DNA of 64,000 bases from contig CAKJVC010000010.1 of assembly GCA_918026815.1 (NCBI GenBank), positions 312,501-376,500 on the forward strand. Reading direction: 5' to 3'. This DNA comes from Chalara sp. BL73 (lineage: Eukaryota > Ascomycota > Leotiomycetes > Helotiales). This document shows, one piece after another, positions 24,060 through 33,943 of the stretch. The stretch's first letter is position 1. The number at the start of each line of letters is the position of its first letter. Position numbers and translations under genes: made by a program. The notes beneath the pieces were generated by a model, which saw only the letters and a program-made list of their open reading frames with translations, did not search any database and was not told where the DNA came from.

Positions 24060-25715
24060 CCCGTCCTGTTTGATAGTCTTATTCTTCTAATTAGGTAAAA
24101 CTAGACTCAGCCACTTGAGATAAGTTGCATCTAGATTCTTGGCCGACGTATGGGCTCCTATTTCGTAGGCCTTAGCATTGGGAGCACATATAAAGCATTG
24201 ATGGCTTGGGGAACGGTTGGGTGACTTTTGTGCTGAGTATACACAAGTCGAGGGTGGATTTGTTCTAGTCTTGTCCCTAATTCCGGAAAGCTTACTTTTA
24301 TCGTTACGGAGGGTAGAAAGGGATCTTGAGATAATATCCTTAAGCCTTATTTTCTATGTTAGACTTGCTTTTATTGAGCTCAATGTTATGTCTTTTCCTA
24401 CCTTAAGGACGTTATAGTTCACCGATACTGGCTTGCCATTGAAGGGCTGGTTAGAGGCAGACTTTGACGATACCTCTATTACAGTAGTGTGCTTCGTTAT
24501 ATCTTGTTTCTTGCTGATGAGGAAAGAGATTTGTAGGTGTAGGAAGGGAATAGGGCTACTCTTTTATAAAGAATTTCCAGACGCTGTTGACTCGCATTTT
24601 TGTACAAGTGAATGTGAAAGAAGACGACAACGGAATATGTGAGTAACGGAATAGGCTGAATGGGCTGAATTAGAATAAAGGAGAGTAACTATGAAAGTAA
24701 AAAGTTGCTACATGAATTTCATTCAAGCCAGTGACACTACGTTGTTGTTCCTGCTCCTGTATCCAGCCTGCATGACACATTGCAATTGGGTTTATACATC
24801 AACTTGCAGAGTAATTAAAAAAGGTGCTCTTAAAGAGGTAGATAAGAAACAGGTTCTACTTAACGGATCTGTAAGATAAATGAAGGCAAACACCTTGCTT
24901 CGACATGGTTCTGATCTCCACTCTCGCACCACGTTTTGATCCTAGTACGTGCTGTATACTAGACGGCCAAATGTGAATAGATTTTATGGATCATCAATAG
25001 AGACTGATTGATGTTCAAGAATGAATACATTAAATTTGCAGTAGCTAAGTCTTGTTCGATAGTGGACGAAGTGAATCGACATCAGTAAGTTGGTAACGGC
25101 ATCTCTAGTATAAGAGTTATTATAAATTTGAGCACCCCGCACACTAGAGCCCTTACTTCTCTTCCTAGTTGCTCTCCACAGAATGCCTATTTTATCAAAA
25201 AACCCATGGCTCTGTCAATCAAGAAGTGTTTCTTTTTCTTTCTTTCTTTTTACCACTGTACAAAGCTCTTAGGATACCTTACGTGTCCGCCGTCTTAATT
25301 AGATGTTTACTTTCAGTTACATTAACAGGGAATCAGGCTAAGAAAAATTTACATCATACAAAGTTACCCTTACCTAAAAGTTCTGGATGACGAAGAGAAA
25401 GTCTGTTTCTACAGCTGCCAACCAGTATAGTTCTGTGTAGCAAGATATACTGAATACAATTTTGAATTTAGGACGATATTCCAAAATATAGTATGCTGCA
25501 ACGAAGGAATTATTGGCTTTAGTAAAATAGTGTGTCTAGAGTATAATATTGAAAAAAAATAAACACTTACATGAAAGCTGGCCATTTCGAGGCAGAGGAT
25601 AGTCATAACGCATAAATTAAAGTCGAAATGGGTTTTCAGTTCCGTTCCAGTGTGCAATATGTTACATATGAGTATCTGTAGTCCAGGTTAGAATTTATTT
25701 ATATAAATACTTTAA
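24060..25715. other. Intergenic, AT-rich, no gene seen
   Basis: 1.65 kb with many stops on both strands. No repeat or transposon end was found; the composition is more AT-rich than the gene-bearing flanks. Confidence 0.4.
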
Positions 25716-26132
25716 GATATTATAGACGACTACTCTCAAAGCATCTCCCACAAACTCTTCCAGTTCAATTTGACCGTGCTCTCCACCACCGCAACATCTA
25801 CTTCAATCACATCACTATCTCAGCCTTTCTCATGCGCCACCTCCGTCTCTAGCAACGTTTGCACCGCAAAATCCATCAACTATTTTGTAACCACCGCGAG
25901 AGAAAGGCATCATCGCCAATGTCAACCATTTTTCTTGGAGAATATTGAGCTTCTGAAGGAACTCGGTAATGTTTCGGATTCAAGAACGGAAATTTCCGGT
26001 AAAGCCAACGAGTATTGCATGATACAAACTGCGAAGTATATGGAAGGGAGAACCGTGTTGCCCTTGAACTACGCACGGGCAGTTGTCACCTTAAATGGCG
26101 TGAGGATGTTGGAATTCAATGTTGACTATTAA
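25716..26132 (+). CDS. Unidentified open frame without start codon
   Basis: An open frame of about 138 codons runs to the stop at 26130-26132. It starts after an in-frame TAA (25713-25715) and has no ATG until its last third, so it could be an exon or a remnant. The N-half is Ser/Thr rich, the C-half (around NVSDSRTEISGKANEYC) looks globular. No family recognised. It directly precedes the repeat field starting at 26217. Confidence 0.2.
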   Translation, partial: DIIDDYSQSISHKLFQFNLTVLSTTATSTSITSLSQPFSCATSVSSNVCTAKSINYFVTTARERHHRQCQPFFLENIELLKELGNVSDSRTEISGKANEYCMIQTAKYMEGRTVLPLNYARAVVTLNGVRMLEFNVDY

Positions 26133-26216
26133 GCCAGACAATGCCATTAAATTCGACAGCATGAAGAAATAAGATTACCATCTCGTCATCTCGAGTTCTG
26201 TAAAAGGCTTATGTGG

Positions 26217-27630
26217 ACACTGCCACCTTGTTCAGATGTGCAACAAGATCAAATGCTCGATGAATATATCCATTTACCTCGCAGCAGCAACATATCAGGT
26301 ATTAGGAGCAACACCGCCACCAGATTGCGATTTGCAACAAAAGATTTGCTACGTACTGCTTTAATATATTAACTCTATTGCTCTTCACTGCCACAAAGTT
26401 GCGATACGCAACAAATATTGAAGAAGGTCCATTATTGCATTATCTTGGTCATTCGGCAGTAAACACTGCCCCTTCTTGCGGTATGCAACAAAGGGCTGTT
26501 TCTGTACAAATATCAATATGAAAGATATTAAGTTGAACACTGCCACGGAGATGCGAAATGCAACAGAGTTGAGAACGTTTTGTATACTTCCATCCTGCTT
26601 TATCTGAGCCTTGCACCCCAGCCTCCAAAAGCCTCTTCTCGCTTAAATCCATGTTTGCCCAGGGGCTTTGCACGCCTAACTTGAACACAACGAAATATGA
26701 GAAATCTTGTATAGCTTATGCTTCTTCAATAAGTTTTATTAATCGAGTAATTATTCTGAGATAACTACTAACATTCGCAATAGCTGGGATGATACGGTTA
26801 GCCTACATTTGGCAATTCGAAGAGAGACGCAGGAGGGACTAAGGATGAGGTGGCAAATCTTAGCACAGGCAGCTAGAGATAACTTTTAATATAATCATTC
26901 TCCAAGATAAAAATGCTCCGAATTTACGTCTGCTTTTTAAATTGGAAGCATTGGTTTGAGATAATTGTCGGTAATTCAGCTGAGACGCAGTCTTACCCGA
27001 GACCCGAGACAATATCCATCATTCCTTGTGTTCTACACATGATTTACTTCCCTATTGCATACATATCTTATACAAAGTCGAGCATTTAGTTGGTCGCAGT
27101 CATCAGCAGAACATGGAGGTAATTGCGTTCTTAAAGGCTTTTGTCAGCATTCTTGTTTCTCCTTGGCAACAATTAGGATGCAATCCGTAACAATTTCACG
27201 TCCCCTTCAACTCTACGAAGACTACAATGAGGCCCCACTTCTGCGATATGCAACAAACTTCCTTTTTTCCTTTTAGTATGGTATGGACAAAGGGTTCCAA
27301 TATGTGGAAAAGCATATCAAAATGGCTACGGCTGACTGTGGAGTAATCCACCATGTACTCCGCATCGCCCCCTCCTGAGACCCACATATTCCACTTACTT
27401 CACCGTAATTCAGGAGCCCACAAAGTTTTCGTTGAAATTCTCGCTCCGCCACTGAGATACGATGTGCAACAATTCTTTAACAAACAGCCTTCGAGTGTTT
27501 GCGGTGGAGCCCAGAGGTGGGGCGGATCAGGAGAGGGAGGTGGCGGAGGCGAAATGGCGGAGCGGAATCACCACCGCCACTTCCCAGGTGCGCCCCTCGT
27601 GCAACGCCACAACCTGACGATGTGCAACAA
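26217..27630 (+). repeat. Dispersed 30-bp motif, at least eight copies
   Basis: Copies at 26217-26246, 26311-26340, 26385-26414, 26463-26491, 26537-26566, 27227-27256, 27453-27482 and 27601-27630 share an ACACTGCCAC-like head, a variable 3-6 nt, and a TTGCGATATGCAACAA-like tail, all in the same orientation. The first five are spaced 74-94 bp start to start, with unrelated spacers of 44-64 nt. The tail contains a dyad TTGC(G)-N3-5-GCAA in several copies. Spacing is not a multiple of three, so it does not encode protein repeats. No coding frame covers it. Function unknown: a cluster of binding sites or a degenerated minisatellite are both possible. Confidence 0.7.
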
Positions 27631-27954
27631 AAAATCTTGTCACTGTATTAGTGAGATCATTTTTCTTTGCGAATATCATTCTTGGTGATAACATATACAA
27701 GTGGAAATGAAAGGGGTGGAGAAAATGGTGGATCTGAATGGTTCGAGCGCCTATGCTTTCGAGAAATATCGACTTCAATGAGAATAGGTCAAGACAGAAG
27801 AACTCCTGAATAGATTACTGGAATATGAAAGGAGAAAGTCTGCTGCAAGATCTGTGAATTGTAAACTAAACTAAACTAGAATTCGGCATTGACGCATTTG
27901 ATTTTGGTGTATTAAAGAGAAGAGAATGTCCATTTCTGCCCATACAAGCATGCA

Positions 27955-29931
27955 TTAAAATCTCAACTTCTCTTCTCTGCCATTAATTTGAAGTCGCAAA
28001 CAAGCACCTGGGTCGATCTTGACCATGTAGTCACAGCCAATGAGTTGAATGAGTTGACCATAATACATGGCATATCCTCCAGACCAAGAGATCAGCTCAG
28101 CAATAACACGAAGGAAGAGAAACGCCTCCGTAACGTTGACAAACGGACCATCATTGACGAATCTGGTAAGTACGTGTCCATAAACAGTATTGCCCTGCCA
28201 GATTTGGACTGATTGCTCCCACAGCTCCTCTTCGCGTTTGGCGGCGATCGAATCCTCTCCGAGCCACTTTTTTGTATCAGCTACTAGCTTCTTGCAGAGG
28301 AAGAAGTATAAGCGATTCTCGTGAATGGCGAAGGCAGTCTCAGACATACTTGCTCCTGGGCGGCGGCAGCTCAGGAAAAGCAATGCGAGGAGATCCAGCA
28401 GAGTCTTGAGTCGGTATTGTGGGAATGTGGGTGGGTTTTGAGCCTCTTCGATATTGAACCATAGCTTCACTGCGAGCTTGTAAGCAGGGCGGAGATCTGC
28501 GTTAAGTAGCCTAGGCAGAGAATAGCCGCGCAAGAGGCAGAGGTGCAGTCGGCGGACTGGAGCAACCCCGTATTCAACATTCGTGCCATCATCTATTTCT
28601 TTCACAATTCTTTCCAACTCAGAAGTTATTTCTGGGGTAGGATAAAGCATGTTGAGACTTTCAAAGTTACCGATTAACTCCCACGCCCGATCATGGAGAC
28701 CGTTGGCGCCATCGAGCTGGAGACGTCGGTTTGGTCCTTCACACAGTCTGCAAGCACACTTGAAGGTCCAAAACTCTTCGCGCGTCAACTTACGGGTCCT
28801 ATAATTGTAATCGTCGTTCGTATCTGCACCTTCATAACAGATTGTGATTTCGGATCCAGCAGCAATATCCTTCATGGCCCTAACTCTGAGCTCCCTACCC
28901 TCAAACACGATGAAGGAGTTGGGGTCGCATTGATGGTTGATTAGCGCGGCGAAGGGATCGAGGCAGTAACCGCTCACGATGAATGGGGTTTCACGACACT
29001 TTGTAACGTAGTTTCGATCACCCTTGAGTACAGGCTGAAGGATAGGCATTGCATTACCAGTGACGGAGATCTGTTCGTTCCAAGTTAGATTCAAATTCAG
29101 CAATCGCATTCAAGCCTGAAGTTAGAGCTACGCACCACAACCCATAGACGAATGAGCTCCTCTTTCTTCTGCTCATCAAGGAATCCAGGTAGTCTTGTTG
29201 CAAATAATTGCCTAATAAGTCCTTCGTCGGATATTCCAGGGCCATTAGCAGCATACATTGACAAAAGCTCTGCCCATTCTGTCACTGCCATAGTTTGAAG
29301 CTCGTGAGTAGAAAAAAGTCGAACGAAAAGACGAAAGAGTGGGCGAAGCAAAATGGAACTGGATTGGACACCGCTTGTGTTTCTCTCCCGAGCGTTGTCG
29401 ATCTCTTTGCATTTAGTGAGGATTCTGCATTCTGATTTGTGATATGCCCTCCAGGCTGCTCTTTGGCAAGCCTTCATAATAGGTCAGCTAAATCCGCACT
29501 ATTTAAATCGAAGTCATGAGCAATGATATACATACCACGCTACAATAATCAAGAACGTCACATCTTGAACAACGCTTTAGGTGAAGATCCTCAATCAGTG
29601 AAGTCGCGAGCTTCATTTCGCCTAGCTTCACGAAACCAGCAAAACAGTAGTCACAAACTCTAGCTCTCGCCATATCAGTATCATTGACCTGTCGCTATTA
29701 TCAGTAATGCTACATTGGGGAGACCGAGCTTATAAGGCTTACGACGCAGAGAAGTGGATTTTCGATGCTGAAAATCATATCTCCAGCCTTGACATCCGAT
29801 TGTATAAATAATCCTCGTCCAGCGCGTGGAATACCAGAGACGCCGACCTCGAGCATGACTGAGGGACGAACGCGAGAAGGCAGTTGGGTGGGGAGCGTAG
29901 GGCCCGGTTGGGTCAACGCGTGAGAAGCCAT
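27955..29931 (-). CDS. MYND-SET domain protein (SMYD-like)
   Basis: Putative protein lysine methyltransferase of the split-SET/MYND class. Exons 29931-29743, 29694-29536, 29471-29136 and 29070-27955 keep phase and give 599 aa. Seen: SET N-part VGVSGIPRAGRGLFIQSDVKAGDMIF; the MYND zinc finger built across an exon junction (CDYC ... RCSRCDVLDYC ... ACQRAAWRAYHKSEC); the SET C-part FAALINHQCDPNSFIVFEG and GSEITICYEG, then the post-SET cysteines FKCACRLCEG. The remainder is an alpha-helical C-terminal region. The start ATG at 29931 was chosen because frame extension upstream lacks another ATG. The third intron (29071-29135) is needed to avoid stops and uses donor GTGCGT. Substrate unknown; filamentous fungi have several such genes. 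Confidence 0.85.
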
Positions 29932-32321
29932 GGTGTACTGAACTGGAAGCAGCAACACTTCCTATCAATCAGCCAGGATGTTTGGAGAGAGTCGAGAAAG
30001 CCCAGAAGATTTATGCCTTGAGGTATAAAAGAAGTAGTGCAAGTTGCCACTCACCTTGAATACGACTTTGTTCTTGATAAATTGTTCGTTTTCGTGTGGT
30101 GGGGTTTAGAACTGGAAGCGCTTGCGAGGATTATCAGCGTCCTAAAGAGGAGGGCCATCGCCGGGGCGATGACCTAGCTTAAAACAACAACAACCACTCT
30201 AGTTATTGAGACCTCTGATTGTTGATTCATGATCTCTAGTACTTTGCGGAAGCAAATATAACCTTTATTTGACATAATCATAGTTTATGTGGACGTTAAT
30301 GTTCCTATTAGTACTAAGCAAAAGCTCGGGAAAAGACACAAATGACTTTGTTTAAGCTGACACTCCAATCCACGACGGGCCCAGTAACAATTGCACCACC
30401 GTCATATATTAATAAAACAAACTTTTGACTTAAGGAAACTCCTTGGTGCACAAATAGTAACCTAAATTCGGTGATTCCGTTTGTGTGAAGACCGTTGGCG
30501 ATGTATCTCTTGCACCGCTTAAAATAATTTCTCTTGTTATAAGATGAAATTGTAAATACTGAGCCAAGTCACTAAATGTGATGCAATAAGCGTGTAAATC
30601 TTCAAAATAACCACTCCTAGACTTGCATTTAAAGCTTCCTCCCTCAGCAGATTTTGTTTGGCTAACTGCAGCCTCTATTGGTCCCAGCGTGGGTCTTTAT
30701 GCAACCTAACATATTCGTGATGCTCACCGAAAGTTGCAATCACTGACTTAATATTAAGGTGGCCAGTATTCTGATGAGTATTTACGCAAGATTGGCTTTT
30801 GCATTCTAAAAATCAACCATTGGGAGACAGCGGAAGAAAGTATTAACGTAAAATAGCCAGTAGACTTATCCAAACCGATGGTCTAAACCAATCTTTCACC
30901 TTTATGGCGTAATATCTATGAATTAGGAATGCGTGATGACCGGCGCTGCAAGCGGTAGTCGTCTTTTTCTTCCACTGCATATATTCTTCGACCCGTGTGT
31001 GATTTAGATAGGTTCTAGATATCCTGGTATCAAACAACGAGACACTCTCGCTAAGGAGGCTCACGTACGTCGTGAGTCCAAACACCTCTACTTGTGCTAA
31101 AGGCTTGTTCTAAACTCTCCAAAATTCCGTTGTTCTCTAGTTCCTAAATGTCAAGGCCTAAAGTGGCAAATATTACATTAATCTCAGCTCGGGTGAAGAT
31201 GGCACGATCCTAACCCTTACTTAACGATGTAATGGGTGTTAATAAATACTGTGAATGTTTAACACTGTCTTGGTGGCACACTACAAGACCAGAAAAAGAA
31301 CAATTCATTCTGTAACAAGGAGGTTTTTAAGAGGATAAAAAGGTTTATCATTGATAACCAGGAAGAAGAGCTATCTATTTTAAGTTACTAAATATAAAGT
31401 TTCATAAGTGAAGCAGTTGTCCAGTCAATGCACTCTCCCCATCCCGTATTTAACAGGAATCGCGTGCATCTTAAATGTCCATCTCTACATGTCTACAAAG
31501 TTCGTCTCGGTTAAAGGCTCTTTGAGAAGAGGCCCAAGACTTTATCAAGACACCGACATGTGTGAGTAAAAGTGTTAATCATCAACGAAGGTGAAGCATT
31601 GGAAAAGTCCCACCTCTCCTTTGTCCACTGATATAGCTCATATTACATACTTAGCATCCTTTCAGCTTTGCACATCGGCATAGGCCATGCTGTCAGCCAT
31701 TCCACACCTTATCTCAGCGACACGTCAGATCGTCACATACTACGCATCGTACAGCATTAGCATCGCACCTGGCTCTTTGCATGACAGTCGGCATTCTAGC
31801 CGCAATCGCAGATTCGAGTGAAAGCGTGGATTTTGTTGCATGCCTAGGCTGGACGACCCGATTACGCACACTTGAGGTTTTGTACTACGCAGGACACAGA
31901 TAGGCGAGTAAAGTAAAGATGATAGTATTGTGTGACGAAATCTGGGATAGCAGCTAGGGTTGGTGAAATGTGGTGAACATACTACGGGTTTATAATGCCA
32001 GTTTTGGTAATGGCTCGGCAGTGATTTGTGTTGAAGAGGTGAGGATGGACGGAGTTGGGTGTTTACTTCAAGATAGGACACATGGTGAGGAGTCGAGGGG
32101 CGATGTGAAAGGACCTGAGGAATGGCCAGAAACGTTCAAATATATGCTTGAAAGAGAATCGAGGATTAGTTAGCTTTGCTCATCACTTTGACCGGACCAA
32201 ACGAGTGTTTCTTGTATAATATATTCTATAGAAGCAAAGCTGTATTTAGGTATCTTTCTACAATCTCATATACACGTTTCATCATGAATAATGTAGCTTA
32301 TAAAGCTTACCCGGCTCCTCA
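29932..32321. other. Intergenic, AT-rich, no supported gene
   Basis: 2.4 kb between the SET gene and the GH128 gene. A minus-strand frame at 31085-30843 (80 codons) resembles no family. The region may hold decayed transposon sequence, but no terminal repeats or transposase motifs were visible by eye. Confidence 0.4.
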
Positions 32322-33350
32322 TCAATTCGACAAGAGGAATGCCCACCATAAACTCATGCCTAGTAATAACCACATTTCCGGAGCAAATCCCGAAGCGCTA
32401 TTCTCATCCTTCGCATCACCTTTCTGGCCCTCTTCAAACGGTAAGCCTTTGGAGGTCTCATTGCTGGCAACTCCGTTCAAATATGCAGCGCCTACCTCTG
32501 TCAGCGCGCCATCGCTCTTGAACATCGCAACCTCCTTGCCGGTCCACTCATTGCTCTCGTCGCGACGAAACATGCCAAACCAGGCATAAGCTTCGACATT
32601 CTCTGCTGCGTCAAGGTAGGGAATTGTTTGATTCAACATCTGCACCGTGGAATCTTCGTCTGCCTGTGGTCGGGCAACCTCCGTAATCCAGATCTTGAGC
32701 GGTGTTTCACGTGTAGCATTTACGTTGTAGAATGTATCCAGTTGGCTGACCCACCATGTAAGGCCGTCGAAAGCGCCGTACCAATGGGCGGCGATGAAGT
32801 CTAGAGGGCAGCCGGTCTCGGGCTCGAGGTCGTAGCATGAGACATTGAACTCACGCAGCCAGTCAAGGCCAGGAGCTGATCCCGTGCTTGCGGGGTGGGA
32901 TATAAGATATCGGCCTCCGTTGGCTTTCCTTAATGGCACAATGCTGTCGATGTATGTTTTGGCGGCGTCTTGCGGTGAGATACTTGATCCACCCGAGTCC
33001 GTTGTGCCGTCCGGTTCGTTGAAGGTCAATAAATGGGTAGAGTTTGCAGGAAGCTTGTTCACTTGCGCGGCATTTGCTTCAATGTTATCAATGCCATGAA
33101 TTTGTGGCACGAACATGAGTCCCGCGACAAGCTTGGAGTCTGTTGGCCATGGTGACCAGTTCCAATACCATGATAAAGGTGATTGGGTTGAGGTGAGAAG
33201 AGACCAGTCTGAATTGTGGTCATCGCCTAGGACAGATATACCACGTTTCGACTCTAACTGCGCAGCGGCAAAACTGAGACTTGCGAGGGATAGAGGTAGG
33301 AGGAGCAGTCTTGATGGCTTTGAAGCTGACATGTATGTTGAGAGCCTCAT
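32322..33350 (-). CDS. GH128 family glucanase, GPI-anchored
   Basis: Intronless, 342 aa from the ATG at 33350 (a second ATG at 33332 would give a cleaner signal peptide, SKPSRLLLLPLSLASLSFAAAQ region). The glycosyl-hydrolase catalytic-core fold of GH128, beta-1,3-glucanases acting on the cell wall, is shown by KRGISVLGDD, SWYWNWSPWP, FVPQIHG, LLTFNEPDG with the presumed acid/base Glu, FIAAHWYGAFDGL and IWITEVARPQA with the presumed nucleophile Glu. The C-terminus has a polar linker followed by a hydrophobic segment (MWLLLGMSLWWAFLL) ending in SN, a GPI signal. Several N-glycosylation sequons. A hAT transposon lies in its upstream region, so its promoter is probably changed in this strain. Confidence 0.88.
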   Translation of the reverse strand: MRLSTYMSASKPSRLLLLPLSLASLSFAAAQLESKRGISVLGDDHNSDWSLLTSTQSPLSWYWNWSPWPTDSKLVAGLMFVPQIHGIDNIEANAAQVNKLPANSTHLLTFNEPDGTTDSGGSSISPQDAAKTYIDSIVPLRKANGGRYLISHPASTGSAPGLDWLREFNVSCYDLEPETGCPLDFIAAHWYGAFDGLTWWVSQLDTFYNVNATRETPLKIWITEVARPQADEDSTVQMLNQTIPYLDAAENVEAYAWFGMFRRDESNEWTGKEVAMFKSDGALTEVGAAYLNGVASNETSKGLPFEEGQKGDAKDENSASGFAPEMWLLLGMSLWWAFLLSN

Positions 33351-33478
33351 GCTGATCACGATGTTTTGTAAATTCTTGTGGTATAGAATGCAGATTGCAC
33401 TAGACAACTCTTTATGGTACTATCAAATGGAATAACTCAAGATGTGACATGCTAAGAGAACAAAAGTACGGTACGGAA
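33351..33478. promoter_or_regulatory. GH128 core upstream segment
   Basis: The 128 bp left between the GH128 start codon and the transposon target duplication. Any upstream elements of the original promoter are now more than 6 kb away, beyond 39,729. Confidence 0.4.
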
Positions 33479-33486
33479 GCGTCGGG
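33479..33486. repeat. Left target-site duplication
   Basis: GCGTCGGG, identical to 39721-39728. An 8-bp duplication is the hallmark of hAT insertion. Confidence 0.93.
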
Positions 33487-33495
33487 TAGACTGCG
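33487..33495. repeat. Left terminal inverted repeat
   Basis: TAGACTGCG, matched in inverted orientation by CGCAGTCTA at the right end. Begins TAG as several hAT ends do. Confidence 0.9.
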
Positions 33496-33626
33496 CAGAA
33501 ACCCACGGGGCGGGCCGGGGCCCCCGACCCATGGGACCCCGTGGGTCGGGTCTTCGAGGCTCGCTTCCCCCGTGGGGTGGGTTGTATATTTTGACCCCAA
33601 CCCGCGGGACCTCAATGGGGCCCCGA
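33496..33626. repeat. Left subterminal GC-rich repeat array
   Basis: Repeated words built on CCCAYGGGG / GGGACCCC / GTGGGTCGGG, including a near-palindrome around 33526-33550. The same vocabulary occurs at the right end. Subterminal repeats bind transposase in hAT elements such as Ac; that role is inferred here. Confidence 0.75.
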
Positions 33627-33943
33627 TAAGATTAACTAAATATAGAAACTACAGTCAAACTCCTCTACAAGAATGTAGGGCGGACTGGCGGAATTTTAAA
33701 AATATACGAGGTATTCTAGTATCGAGATGATTCTTTCCAGTTTTGGCATTGATTTTTCTATGTGCACACAGGTTAAACAAGGCTATTTTGTATACTTGTT
33801 TTTACAAAAGTACTTGAAATGCAAAGTGGTTGATTAGTATAAAAATTAGTATAAAAATTAAACTTCAAATGTTAAATCTAAACATATTGTAATAGAGTGG
33901 AAAAAATTGTGAATTATAATAATACAACACTAATATTCTAAAA

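Noticed and set aside
26217..26566. CRISPR array
   Set aside because: The repeats are imperfect with a variable middle, the genome is eukaryotic, and no cas gene is near. The CRISPR-like spacing is reported only as a pattern.
30843..31200. Transposon relic in the AT-rich spacer
   Set aside because: A short run of plausible residues was seen on the minus strand but no terminal repeat, target duplication or transposase motif supports it.
33502..33615. Open frames in the GC-rich transposon ends
   Set aside because: They arise from GGG/CCC repeat words of the subterminal array and have no start context or family.
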